Virus record (IMG/VR): IMGVR_UViG_3300032284_002728
Location: 1 to 26,978 of that record
Length of the DNA stretch: 26,978 bases
Reading direction: 5' to 3' (one strand)
DNA from: a virus
A model generated the notes under the pieces. The model ran no database searches, had not been told where the DNA came from, and was given only the letters and a program-made list of their open reading frames with translations. Every line of letters starts with the position of its first letter. The first letter of the stretch is position 1. Positions 1 to 7,600 of this stretch are shown here, piece after piece. The translations under genes were made by a program, and so were the position numbers.

Positions 1-1
1 T

Positions 2-421
2 ATCTTTATTATTTAGAAATCCTTGTTTAAGAAGTTTTTGTAATTCTGAAGTTGAACCAACAAACACGGCATTATTTGTAACATTATTTGTAGTTTTGGT
101 TGCAGTTTCTTCCACATCTCGAAGTTTCTTTTGTAAATCAATCAGTTTATCAGTTACGTCACCAACACTCTTGATAAGTTGTCCAGCAACCTCATACGCT
201 CTAGGACTATCACTATCACTTGCCAATTCCATAATTCCATTAATCGCTTCCTGTCCCTTTTCAATTAATGAATATAGATTAGCTCTCGTATATTCATAGT
301 CTTTCTTAATGTCATTTTCTGTAGATTTGATAATTTCAATCTCAGATGGCTTCACATCAATATCTACAATACTACTTTCAGTATTTAATGCTTTATCAAG
401 TTCTTCAAATTTATTTTTCAT
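2..421 (-). CDS. 16: Small terminase subunit gp16 (3' end cut by window edge)
   Basis: This frame opens with ATG at 421-419 and stays open for 140 codons to the window edge, so the stop codon is not seen. The product should be the small terminase subunit, which recognises DNA and regulates the large subunit gp17 during headful packaging. Visible features are an acidic N-terminus (MKNKFEELDKALNTESS), a central DYEYTRANLYSLIEKGQEA segment, then SPRAYEVAGQLIKSVGDVTD and a helical, charged DLQKKLRDVEET stretch. This central block is characteristic of T4-like gp16. T4 gp16 is 164 residues, so probably only a few residues are missing. The start lies 8 bases after the gp15 stop with only a weak AAGA-type ribosome site. 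The position after 13-14-15 matches T4, where gp17 follows. Identification rests on motif memory plus synteny. Confidence 0.88.
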   Translation of the reverse strand, partial: MKNKFEELDKALNTESSIVDIDVKPSEIEIIKSTENDIKKDYEYTRANLYSLIEKGQEAINGIMELASDSDSPRAYEVAGQLIKSVGDVTDKLIDLQKKLRDVEETATKTTNNVTNNAVFVGSTSELQKLLKQGFLNNKD

Positions 422-429
422 ATTAAATC

Positions 430-1227
430 TTAAATATCAAGATGTTGAGTGGGACTATAAGTTTTAGCATCTGAGAAAATATCAGTTTCTTCAGTATAAC
501 TATAATTATCTCCTGGATTTGCTGTAGATGGATTTGGAGTTACAGTATATCTCATCTCTCTCTTAGCAGTTGCAATATCAGTATCAGTAAAGAAGTCAAT
601 TTGGACCTTACGAATAAGACCATCAGAAGTTGCGGCAATTGGGCCAAAGAGATATGTTTTTGCTGTAAATTGTAAAGTGTAAATTAATGCTCTTCGTGTT
701 TGAAAATCACCCTCATAATCATCTTGAAAAGAAACACTATTTAATGTAAAAGGAATATCTCTTTTTTCTCCAATTTCTGAAATTAAATCCACAGTCACCG
801 TAAAAGTTGGTTGAAAAAATGGCAAAATCTGTTCTACAATTTGTAATGCATCATCTTCCAACTTTGTAAGAATATTTAATTCTAATCCAATATTATAGGG
901 AACGGGCATGAAAACTTGCTTCAAATTTGAACCCTGAGCAGCTTTAAATGTTTGGGTTGGTACTGCTTTTCTAGTTCCATCATACTCAATTGAAGTCATC
1001 TCAAAAGACATTCTAGGCAAAGTAATCTCAATTGGTTTGTTCAGATTTGGTTGTTGCTCAATACGCGCTAAGAATTTTTGTACTGGTCCATATGCTAATG
1101 GAACTTCAATTTGACTAATTTCATTACTATTAGCATCTTGATGAAGAATATATGTATCCTTAAAAAGAGTTCCAAAAGCAACAATAGTCTTCTTTACAAT
1201 TTGATGATAAAAATATTGCCCTAGCAT
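430..1227 (-). CDS. 15: Tail sheath stabiliser / tail terminator gp15
   Basis: A 265-residue protein, close to the 272 residues of T4 gp15. In T4, gp15 forms a hexameric ring that caps the finished tail tube and sheath and joins the tail to the head-neck. The N-terminus MLGQYFYHQIVKKTIVAFG is typical of this family in T4-like phages, followed by a gp15-like 'LFKDTYILHQD' strand region. The mid region contains PRMSFEMTSIEYDGTRK and the C-terminal half contains TRRALIYTLQFTAKTYLFGP, all consistent with the family. The start ATG shares its A with the TAA stop of gp14 (TAATG). No strong ribosome site is present, so expression is probably by translational coupling to gp14. Nothing is truncated. 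The assignment is strong by sequence character and by position between gp14 and gp16. Confidence 0.93.
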   Translation of the reverse strand: MLGQYFYHQIVKKTIVAFGTLFKDTYILHQDANSNEISQIEVPLAYGPVQKFLARIEQQPNLNKPIEITLPRMSFEMTSIEYDGTRKAVPTQTFKAAQGSNLKQVFMPVPYNIGLELNILTKLEDDALQIVEQILPFFQPTFTVTVDLISEIGEKRDIPFTLNSVSFQDDYEGDFQTRRALIYTLQFTAKTYLFGPIAATSDGLIRKVQIDFFTDTDIATAKREMRYTVTPNPSTANPGDNYSYTEETDIFSDAKTYSPTQHLDI

Positions 1228-2606
1228 TAGTAAGTACCAAATGGATTAGATTCTGTAAAATCAACTATTAGACCCGCTTCAGTTTGAAGATCTTTGTTTT
1301 CTTCATATTTATTATACAAATCATAAGGTTCAAAACTTTGAACAGCATAAGTTGCAGAAGAAGCAGTTCCAACAATAAGTTCTCCTGGATAAAATACTCC
1401 ATTATTGATCGAAACTTCCAAAGTATTTGTACTTTTATTCCAAGATTTAACTCTTGCATTTGTTCCAGATTTAGATCCAACAATAACTTCGTTGAAAATA
1501 TATGTTCCAATTCCAGAAAAAATTGGTGGTGGATCTATTGTAATGGAAGGTGCAGTAGTATATCCAGATCCAGCATTTGTAATTAAAATTGATGAAACTG
1601 ATCCGTTATATGCAGTAGCAATACCAGTAGCAGTTGTTCCTCCACCAACTGTCGGAGAACTGAAAGTAACATTTGGATTTGTATAATATCCTGTGCCATT
1701 ATTTGTGAATACAATATATTCAATTCCCCTATAAGTAGTTTGAATATTTGCTACTGCTGTTGCACCAATTCCAGTTCTACTGGAAATTATTACTTGAGGT
1801 GCAACTGTATAACCATATCCCGAATTTGTTAAGTATATTTGACTTACTGAATTTGATCCTCTTGCACTAGTTGTAATTGCAACAGCACTTGCATTAGATC
1901 CTCCATTTGGTGCCGTTCCAATTGAAACAATTGGTGGAGAAAGATAATTATATCCATCATTAATTAATGAAATGCTTTGAATATATCCAGAAGAAAGTAC
2001 TGTTGTTGCTGAAGCTTGAGTTCCTGAAGAAACCATTTTTACCGTTGTAATATATCCTTGATCTTGAATGAGTTTATCAACCTCATCAATTGAAGTATCA
2101 AGAACTTCATCTTCATATTCAAAGAGTTCACAATTTAATTCATAAACATATAATTTTCCAAGTTGATAAAATGGTTTTTCGTGCTCAACAAATTTAACTT
2201 CAAATAATCTTTGACCAAGAGGAAAATATACTAAATCACCTTCTCTTGGTCTCGATGATAATACAATTTCATCAGTATTCATGGATGCTAAAAATGGAGC
2301 AATAAAGTCTTCAAATCTATCTTTAGAAATAACAATATTCAAATCATCACGAAGGCTCATTCCAAATTTTGTTAAAATATCCCCAGATCCAGAATATCCC
2401 TCATAAGTATTAACATATGCTTCTATGGCAAAATTATCATTAAATTTAGAAGAAGTAACTTCTTTAACAATAGTTTTCTTATCTACAAATTTTCTTGGTA
2501 TGTAAATAACTTCCACACCAAAAATTTTCAATTGTTCATTGATTAAATCTTGAACAAGTCTTTGTTCGCTTGGGGATCCTTGAAGAAAGTAGGGATTAAG
2601 AGCCAT
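1227..2606 (-). CDS. 14: Neck protein gp14, enlarged by internal GGxGY repeats
   Basis: A 459-residue homologue of T4 neck protein gp14 (256 residues in T4), which with gp13 closes the packaged head and provides the tail docking site. The first 185 or so residues look like the conserved domain: MALNPYFLQGSPSEQRLVQD, the FGVEVIYIPRKFV segment, and the PREGDLVYFPLG strand. The C-terminal tail (YDLYNKYEENKDLQTEA, ending NPFGTY) is also family-like. Between them, about residues 205-362, lie four tandem units of roughly 42 residues with cores DGYNYLSPP, SGYGYTVAP, NGTGYYTNP and AGSGYTTAP, followed by an SGTNARV segment near residue 375. That insertion explains most of the extra length over T4. The start is 6 bases after the gp13 stop. 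The gene overlaps gp15 by one base. Confidence 0.93.
   Translation of the reverse strand: MALNPYFLQGSPSEQRLVQDLINEQLKIFGVEVIYIPRKFVDKKTIVKEVTSSKFNDNFAIEAYVNTYEGYSGSGDILTKFGMSLRDDLNIVISKDRFEDFIAPFLASMNTDEIVLSSRPREGDLVYFPLGQRLFEVKFVEHEKPFYQLGKLYVYELNCELFEYEDEVLDTSIDEVDKLIQDQGYITTVKMVSSGTQASATTVLSSGYIQSISLINDGYNYLSPPIVSIGTAPNGGSNASAVAITTSARGSNSVSQIYLTNSGYGYTVAPQVIISSRTGIGATAVANIQTTYRGIEYIVFTNNGTGYYTNPNVTFSSPTVGGGTTATGIATAYNGSVSSILITNAGSGYTTAPSITIDPPPIFSGIGTYIFNEVIVGSKSGTNARVKSWNKSTNTLEVSINNGVFYPGELIVGTASSATYAVQSFEPYDLYNKYEENKDLQTEAGLIVDFTESNPFGTY
1520..1990 (-). repeat. Four tandem GGxGY-type repeats inside gp14
   Basis: Four units of about 125 bases (about 42 residues) follow one another inside gp14. 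Each has a short hydrophobic strand, then a [ND]xGxGY turn, a Pro, an I/V-rich strand and a Gly/Ala-rich strand. The cores lie near 1931-1968, 1808-1826, 1681-1703 and 1552-1577. The DNA copies have diverged but the protein pattern is clear. The regular spacing suggests a small beta-rich domain or a beta-solenoid-like extension; that fold is an inference. Confidence 0.8.
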
Positions 2607-2612
2607 TTTTTA

Positions 2613-3473
2613 TTACCCAATAGTATCGTATGGTGGCATTTCATAATCCATAGACATTTTACTCATAATTTCATCTATTTCCCTTTGGGCATCTTCATAT
2701 ATTTCTCTACCATTCAATTCAATCCCACCGGGAAGTTTTACTCCCTTAAATTTAATTAAATTTTGACCCCATTGCCTTTTTATTAATGCGGTCAAATATC
2801 TTTTAATGAAGCGATCGTTATATACTTTAGTAAAAGTATTTGGATCTAAAATACGGTAGCAATCAATAACAAAAAATGTATCTACTGGAGTGAATCCCCA
2901 ATCAATATCCATATATAATCTATTTTGTCTTATATTAAATCTAACTTGTTTATCGGTTGACAATAGAAAATCAATATCTTCAAGATAACTCTTAACCATA
3001 GAATACTGTAAAAGTTCAACAGAGTTGAAATAATATAAATCATTTAAAAATAACTGATATTTAATACTAAACATTCCTCCAGAAATTGTATTAGTATCAA
3101 ACTTAAATACTTTTTCAATTCCAATTACACTATCTGGAACTTGAAGATAATTTGAGTTCTCATAAAAATTGAAAGTAGTAGGTACGCCATTAATATTTGA
3201 AGTTCCTGTTGTGGTAACTATTCCAGCTCCTGTAGTTGTTACTGGACCATTACTAGTAGAAAGACCACGACCTCTATTAATATCATCTTGAGTTACTTTG
3301 TATTTCAAATACATGCGTTCTACACCGTCGTAGTGCCTTTCCTGGAACATCTGAAGGGCATCATCAACCAAATCATCTATCTGGTCATCATCTACGTTAA
3401 TCTCTAGTACAGGGTATCCTAGACGCCTTAGACAGTAATCTATAAGTTGTTGGCGACTTGCTGGTTTAGACAT
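2613..3473 (-). CDS. 13: Neck protein gp13
   Basis: A 286-residue homologue of T4 gp13 (309 residues), which forms the neck ring with gp14 and binds the portal side of the packaged head. The N-terminus is distinctive: SRQQLIDYCLRRLGYPVLEI, then an acidic DDDQIDDLVDDALQMFQERH helix and YDGVERMYLKYKVTQDD. The middle carries SVIGIEKVFKF and a YYFNSVELLQYSMVKSY segment, and the C-terminal part has FIKRYLTALIKRQWGQNLIK followed by LPGGIELNG, all expected for this family. A Thr/Gly-rich loop (about residues 72-92) is probably a flexible insertion. A good ribosome site (GGAGGA, 3482-3487) lies within the end of the preceding gene and the start overlaps that gene's stop by one base. gp14 follows after 6 bases. 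Confidence 0.95.
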   Translation of the reverse strand: MSKPASRQQLIDYCLRRLGYPVLEINVDDDQIDDLVDDALQMFQERHYDGVERMYLKYKVTQDDINRGRGLSTSNGPVTTTGAGIVTTTGTSNINGVPTTFNFYENSNYLQVPDSVIGIEKVFKFDTNTISGGMFSIKYQLFLNDLYYFNSVELLQYSMVKSYLEDIDFLLSTDKQVRFNIRQNRLYMDIDWGFTPVDTFFVIDCYRILDPNTFTKVYNDRFIKRYLTALIKRQWGQNLIKFKGVKLPGGIELNGREIYEDAQREIDEIMSKMSMDYEMPPYDTIG

Positions 3474-3883
3474 TAGTAGGTTCCTCCAATTATTGTATCT
3501 GTCCAGATAGGATTGTTTGAATTATCAGTAGTAAGAATATAACCACTAAGAGATTGATATGAATTTGTACTGGGAGAAGAATTTATAAGTCCATTATTAT
3601 CAAAGAATGCAACTCCATTTGGACCACTATAAATTCCACTTTGATAGTGTATACCATTATTAAAAGTTACACTTCCAGCAAAAGTAGAAATACCAGATAC
3701 ATTTAATGTAGATACTGCAGCAACGCCACCAACTACATTAGTAGAAACTCCAGCAAAATTAGCATAATTGGCAACACCTGCAGAATTTGCATATGTTGTA
3801 GATGCTGCTCCTCCAGTACCAGATATACTGGAAATTACCTTAATTGCGTTTTGTTGACCTACTCTTACTGTAATATCTCCCAT
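3473..3883 (-). CDS. Small fibre-like virion protein (136 aa) at the T4 wac position
   Basis: No T4 homologue is recognisable. The 136-residue product begins MGDITVRVGQQNAIKVISS, continues with a Gly/Ala/Asn-rich low-complexity part (YANSAGVANYANFAGVS), and then a phage-fibre-like strand segment with VSTLNVSGISTFAGSVTF. The C-terminal half has the tail-fibre style pattern YQSLSGYILTTDNSNNPIW. Such sequences usually form elongated trimeric, beta-rich virion parts in marine T4-like phages. It sits immediately upstream of gp13, where T4 encodes fibritin (wac), so a neck or collar fibre role is a positional inference only. The start has a strong ribosome site (GAAGGAG, 3894-3900, spacing 10) inside the end of the upstream gene and shares one base with its stop codon; the protein ends GGTY and overlaps gp13 by one base. 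Confidence 0.75.
   Translation of the reverse strand: MGDITVRVGQQNAIKVISSISGTGGAASTTYANSAGVANYANFAGVSTNVVGGVAAVSTLNVSGISTFAGSVTFNNGIHYQSGIYSGPNGVAFFDNNGLINSSPSTNSYQSLSGYILTTDNSNNPIWTDTIIGGTY
3474..3487 (-). promoter_or_regulatory. Ribosome binding site and TAATG overlap for gp13
   Basis: On the minus strand GGAGGA (3482-3487) is followed by 8 bases and the gp13 ATG at 3473-3471. The purine-rich site is embedded in the Gly-Gly codons of the preceding gene, and the stop and start share one base (TAATG). This fixes the gp13 start and implies translational coupling. Confidence 0.75.
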
Positions 3884-4224
3884 TAGTAAGTTGCTCCTTC
3901 TCTTACAAGAACCATTCCTTCAACTACTCTAGTTTTTATATAATTCAAATCTGTAACAACCACATCATAAATGTATCTACCTGGTTTTATAATAGAAGTT
4001 ACAGAAGTAGTCATTCCTATTTGAACAGTTCCTCCAGTAGGATTTGGTATAGATGTATTAAAATTATATGCAGTAGAACTACTTGTATATTTTCTCATTT
4101 GAGAACTTACACCGTATCCTGTAAGATTTAATGCAGAATTAGTACTGGAATCATCCAATATAAAAACCTGATTAAAATCAGATCCCACATTAATTACAAT
4201 ATTACTAACGTATACGGCTGCCAT
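3883..4224 (-). CDS. Small beta-rich virion protein (113 aa), first gene after a late promoter
   Basis: A 113-residue protein with no T4 counterpart that I can name. It reads like the small structural proteins seen next to gp13 in marine T4-like phages: a hydrophobic strand (VYVSNIVINVGSDF), FILDDSSTNSALNLTGY, a basic QMRKYTSSS segment, GGTVQIGMTT, and a C-terminal half with IIKPGRYIYDVVVTD followed by TRVVEGMVLVREGATY. The alternating hydrophobic pattern and the 'PGRYIYDVVV' strand suggest an immunoglobulin-like or other all-beta fold of the kind used in baseplate and tail accessory domains; this is inference. The gene begins 24 bases after a perfect TATAAATA late promoter core and is likely the first gene of the gp13-gp16 unit. 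Its last codons contain the ribosome site for the next gene. It has no signal peptide or membrane segment. Confidence 0.78.
   Translation of the reverse strand: MAAVYVSNIVINVGSDFNQVFILDDSSTNSALNLTGYGVSSQMRKYTSSSTAYNFNTSIPNPTGGTVQIGMTTSVTSIIKPGRYIYDVVVTDLNYIKTRVVEGMVLVREGATY
3884..3900 (-). promoter_or_regulatory. Ribosome binding site and TAATG overlap for the 136-aa gene
   Basis: GAAGGAG (minus strand, 3894-3900) lies 10 bases before the ATG at 3883-3881 and is encoded in the last Glu-Gly codons of the 113-aa gene. The stop TAA and start ATG share one base. It is the strongest Shine-Dalgarno match I noticed in the window and supports this start. Confidence 0.75.
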
Positions 4225-4257
4225 TTATCTGAGAGTATACCTAATTAATATTTATAC
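4225..4257 (-). promoter_or_regulatory. T4-type late promoter (TATAAATA) before the 113-aa gene
   Basis: This 33-base gap is the longest intergenic gap in the window. It holds TATAAATA on the minus strand at 4256-4249, one base after the TAA stop of the 56-aa gene and 24 bases before the ATG of the 113-aa gene. TATAAATA is the core recognised by the T4-type late sigma factor gp55, which works with no separate -35 element. Transcription would start a few bases downstream, giving a very short leader. The promoter would serve the 113-aa, 136-aa, gp13, gp14, gp15 and gp16 genes. No hairpin terminator is apparent here. Confidence 0.75.
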
Positions 4258-4428
4258 TTAGGCAATAAGTGTACCAATTACCTCTTGCTGCTTAAAATAA
4301 AGTTTTACATAAGATTTAGCAATATTTTTTAATTGCTCATTATTATTGCAATTATCTATTTCTCTAGCAATTTTTTCGTATTCAAACATTTTAGAAATAT
4401 TTTCTAATGAGATTTGATCAGGATCCAT
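4258..4428 (-). CDS. 56-aa helical protein, weakly NblA-like
   Basis: I place the start at the ATG at 4428-4426 (MDPDQISLENISKMFEYEKI), giving 56 residues. The longer frame from 4476 would add MKWVRLKLYFTNYLKK, which overlaps the upstream gene far more and looks unlike the rest. With the short start the overlap with the 68-aa gene is 11 bases. The protein is almost all helical, with two likely helices split near DNCNNNEQ: FEYEKIAREI and LKNIAKSYVKLYFKQQEVIG. Small proteins beginning MDP...FEYEK are, as I recall, common in cyanophage genomes. Its size and the SLE...helix-turn-helix pattern, with an LKNxAKSYVKLY core and a final QxxxxxL segment, also faintly resemble NblA, the cyanobacterial phycobilisome degradation adaptor that some cyanophages carry. 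That likeness is weak and unproven. It is the last gene before a late promoter. Confidence 0.72.
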   Translation of the reverse strand: MDPDQISLENISKMFEYEKIAREIDNCNNNEQLKNIAKSYVKLYFKQQEVIGTLIA

Positions 4429-4624
4429 TTTTTTCAAGTAGTTTGTAAAGTAGAGTTTTAATCTCACCCATTTCATCTTTTATTTGCTTAATTTCAAGTT
4501 TTTCTTTTTCTCTATTATTCACCATATTAACGTAACTATCATATTCATTTTTGTCACAATTAATTATAGCATTAGTTTCAGAATCACGATACAAATTTGG
4601 GTGACCCTCTACAGGTATTCTCAT
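4418..4624 (-). CDS. 68-aa hypothetical protein with C-terminal coiled coil
   Basis: A 68-residue protein of unknown function. Its N-terminal half, MRIPVEGHPNLYRDSETNAI followed by INCDKNEYDSYVNM, resembles a small conserved protein I recall from marine T4-like phages ('VEGHPNLYRD' opening). Its second half, from about residue 35, is a charged, heptad-like helix (NNREKEKLEIKQIKDEMGEI, then KTLLYKLLEKN) likely to form a coiled coil. It starts in an ATGA overlap with the stop of the 2392-aa gene and has no clear ribosome site of its own, so translation is probably coupled. Co-transcription with the large DUF4815 gene suggests a role as a minor virion part, a clamp or an assembly factor for that protein, which is inference only. 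Confidence 0.8.
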   Translation of the reverse strand: MRIPVEGHPNLYRDSETNAIINCDKNEYDSYVNMVNNREKEKLEIKQIKDEMGEIKTLLYKLLEKNGS

Positions 4625-7600
4625 AGAATTGCTATTACTCTTACAGAATCAAGTTTAGGTGCAAGTGCCTGATTAGATCCAGACATAATAATTTTAATAC
4701 GATAACCAGTAAATAAATTTAAATTATCTGCAGTAAATGTATAATTTAAATATTCTCCAACATTACTTCCACGAACATAAGCATCTGGTAATCCACTATT
4801 ATTTGCTGGATTTATAACAGTATCTCCAAATCCACTTCCAGTATTATCTTTTAGATTATTATATCCGGGGAATAATTCAAATGATTGATTTACTCCCACA
4901 GAATTGACCCTAATAAGACTATAAAGAACTCTAAAGTCGGCAGATGCATCTCTATAAGCACTTATTAAAACTTTAAGTCCTTTTGCTGGTTGATCTAAGG
5001 TAATTGGAACTGAAACATATACTGCACAATCCGGATCATATGTAAATGAATTTACTCTATTATCTTGAGAATAATTTTGAATTGGACTATTTAAACGATT
5101 ACTACGAAATTCAGTATAAGCACTATCTGTAAATATCATCGGAGACAGATTGGGATCTGTAGTTGATAACGTAATCCCAGTAGTGAAAGATTTACTTGTT
5201 GGCAAAGCACCAAGATAAGTAGTTTCATTCACTTTTGAACAAACAATTCTTGTTGAAGTTAATGGATTAACTTTATTCAATAATACCGATTGGAATCCTT
5301 GATCCACAAAGGAACTTTCGTTTCCACCCATACTTGTACCACTAATTGTTCTTATTGAACCAGTAGCACTAGTAGATGAACCAGGAGTAATTATATTATA
5401 GTAAGGAATAACTGCGTCATATTGAATATTTTCTGTTGCTTTGACTTGATCGCCACCAAGATAAGATTGGCTATTGAATGATAATTGTGGGAATCCATTA
5501 TCCGTGCTTCTATCAACATTTCCACCAGTACTAGTTATACCAACTTGCAAATAATATCCATCATTAGTTGGATATAAACTGTTAATATTGAATGTAGTGT
5601 TGATTCTCCTTAAAGAGATTCCATTTAATTCATATTTAACTACTTGTGTTTGAACTGTATGTGGTTGTATTACTGTTGAATCTATTCCACGAGTAATTGA
5701 ATTTAGACTTCCACTTCCAACTGAAGTATATGAAATAATTTCATTATCTATTTTTACATATCCTGGATTGGTTGATCCAACCGACACACCTTCAAAAGTT
5801 GCAAAAGTAGTGGTATCTCCAACAGCAATATTAATTGAAGTATCACTTGAAGAAAGATTACTTGTTAATACTGAAGGTGATGTATTGGATTGTACATTAC
5901 TCAAAGTTACATAATTACTCAGAGAATACATTCCATGATCAAAATGATCTACTCCCATAATTGCCCCAGTATAATTTCCTCCAGGAGCAGATGAAGATCT
6001 AATTAAAGTACTTCCAAGACTAACTTGAGTACCTGCATTATAATATATTAAATTATCGCCCGGAGTAAATGAGTTTCCTTGAACATTAGACAAGTATAAT
6101 GTATCAACCCCACTAATTCCAGTAACGGTAATTAATGCACCACTTCCAGTTCCACCAGCGGTTGATGTTACAATACCAATAACATCTCCGGCAACATATC
6201 CATTTCCATAGTTAATTGCAGATACTGAGGTAAGAGTTCCGCCTGCTTGAGAAATTGAAAGTGTTAATCCAGATCCACTTCCAGTAAGTGCATATGTAGA
6301 TACGTTTGTTTGATTGCTATAATTTATTCCACCAGTAGTAATTCCAAGAGTTGAAACTGAACTTCCTGTACCTACAACATATCCAAAATTATATGGTTTT
6401 GATGAGGTACTAACTTGCCTACCGGTAGTAAGAATACCAATCATTGCAGTATTAGATGGAATAACTGTTGTAATTCCAACATTTAAAGTTCTTGGGAAAG
6501 TTGCAATTGGATTTGTATGTAAAATAGGAACATAACCATTACTTTGATCAAGTGTAGGATTATAGAAAAATGCAGTTCCAGCATTAGATGTAAAGTTAGC
6601 TTTATATAACTTAAACATTAAATCTTGATATTGATTTGCAGTCCAGGTTGTGGCATTTTGTGATTTAAAAAGACTTCCTAATGAATATTGTTGCCCATAA
6701 ATTACTCCCTCAGCATTTGGTAAATTCTGACTGTTTACAGTAAATTTACCCATTTCAGCAATCCAAACTTGATATTGATCGCTGTTTGGAGATAATAATA
6801 CAATTGCATATTCATTTCCAGGAGCAAGGTAGATTGGATAATCAAATTTAACATTGGTTGCTAGAGAAGCATTTGAAGAAACATTAATTTGATCTGGAGT
6901 TAATACTACAGAATTTCCTAAAATATCACTTGTAGGAGTTCCCAATTCAACTGTTCTGATCTGTACTGTTAATGGAGCATTTCCCGAATCTTTGCTTGCA
7001 AAGAATAAATCAACAGAAGTTAAAAATGCGCCATTAACATCAGGACTTACATTATTTGCAGTACTTGATGAATTATTTCCACCCACATTAAATGATTGAG
7101 CAAGTGGATCTACGTAATATTCTGTATGAGTGATAGTTTTTAATGTTTGTTTAACATCAAGGACGCCTTCAGAATCATAAGTAGTTGTAGCGGAAGATGT
7201 CAATAAACTTCCTGGAAGTGGTTTAGAATTTGTTGAACTTGAAGTAATTACATAAGTTTTTACTCCAATCGGAATTCTTACAGGAGGTGGGGGGCTTGAA
7301 AGTGGATCTCTTAAGAAGAATGTTCCAACCAAATCTCCGTAATTGTCTGAAATCAATCTTAAGTTTTTAACATATGCTACCGCACCACTACTTTGTCCTA
7401 TTAGAATCATCCCTTGAACAAGATATCCAGAATATAATCCTTGAGCTTCTTCCGAAAGTGCATGAGTATCGATATTTAAAACTTTACTTGAAGCACTATA
7501 TGAAGATGGAATATTTTCAGACTTTACATATGGATTAATATTATATGTTGTGGTTGGAGCATTAAATGGTCCATATTTGTGATTTGAATTTGCAACTCTA

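Noticed and set aside
96-299. A 67-residue plus-strand open frame
   Set aside because: It lies antisense to the well-supported gp16 frame, has no ribosome site and its sequence resembles no phage protein.
1284-1686. Plus-strand and alternative minus-strand frames of 80-100 residues within gp14
   Set aside because: They overlap the gp14 coding sequence, are skewed in composition (Ile/Arg/Ser/Asn or Leu/Met-rich), and have no support as genes.
1520-1990. CRISPR-like or tandem DNA repeats, from the regular spacing in gp14
   Set aside because: The units are coding, about 125 bases long and diverged at the DNA level; no short identical direct repeats with unique spacers.
4429-4476. Upstream start giving a 72-residue form of the small helical protein
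   Set aside because: The extra 16 residues are basic and aromatic, unlike the family pattern, and would overlap the 68-aa gene by 59 bases; the ATG at 4428 gives an 11-base overlap and a natural MDP start.
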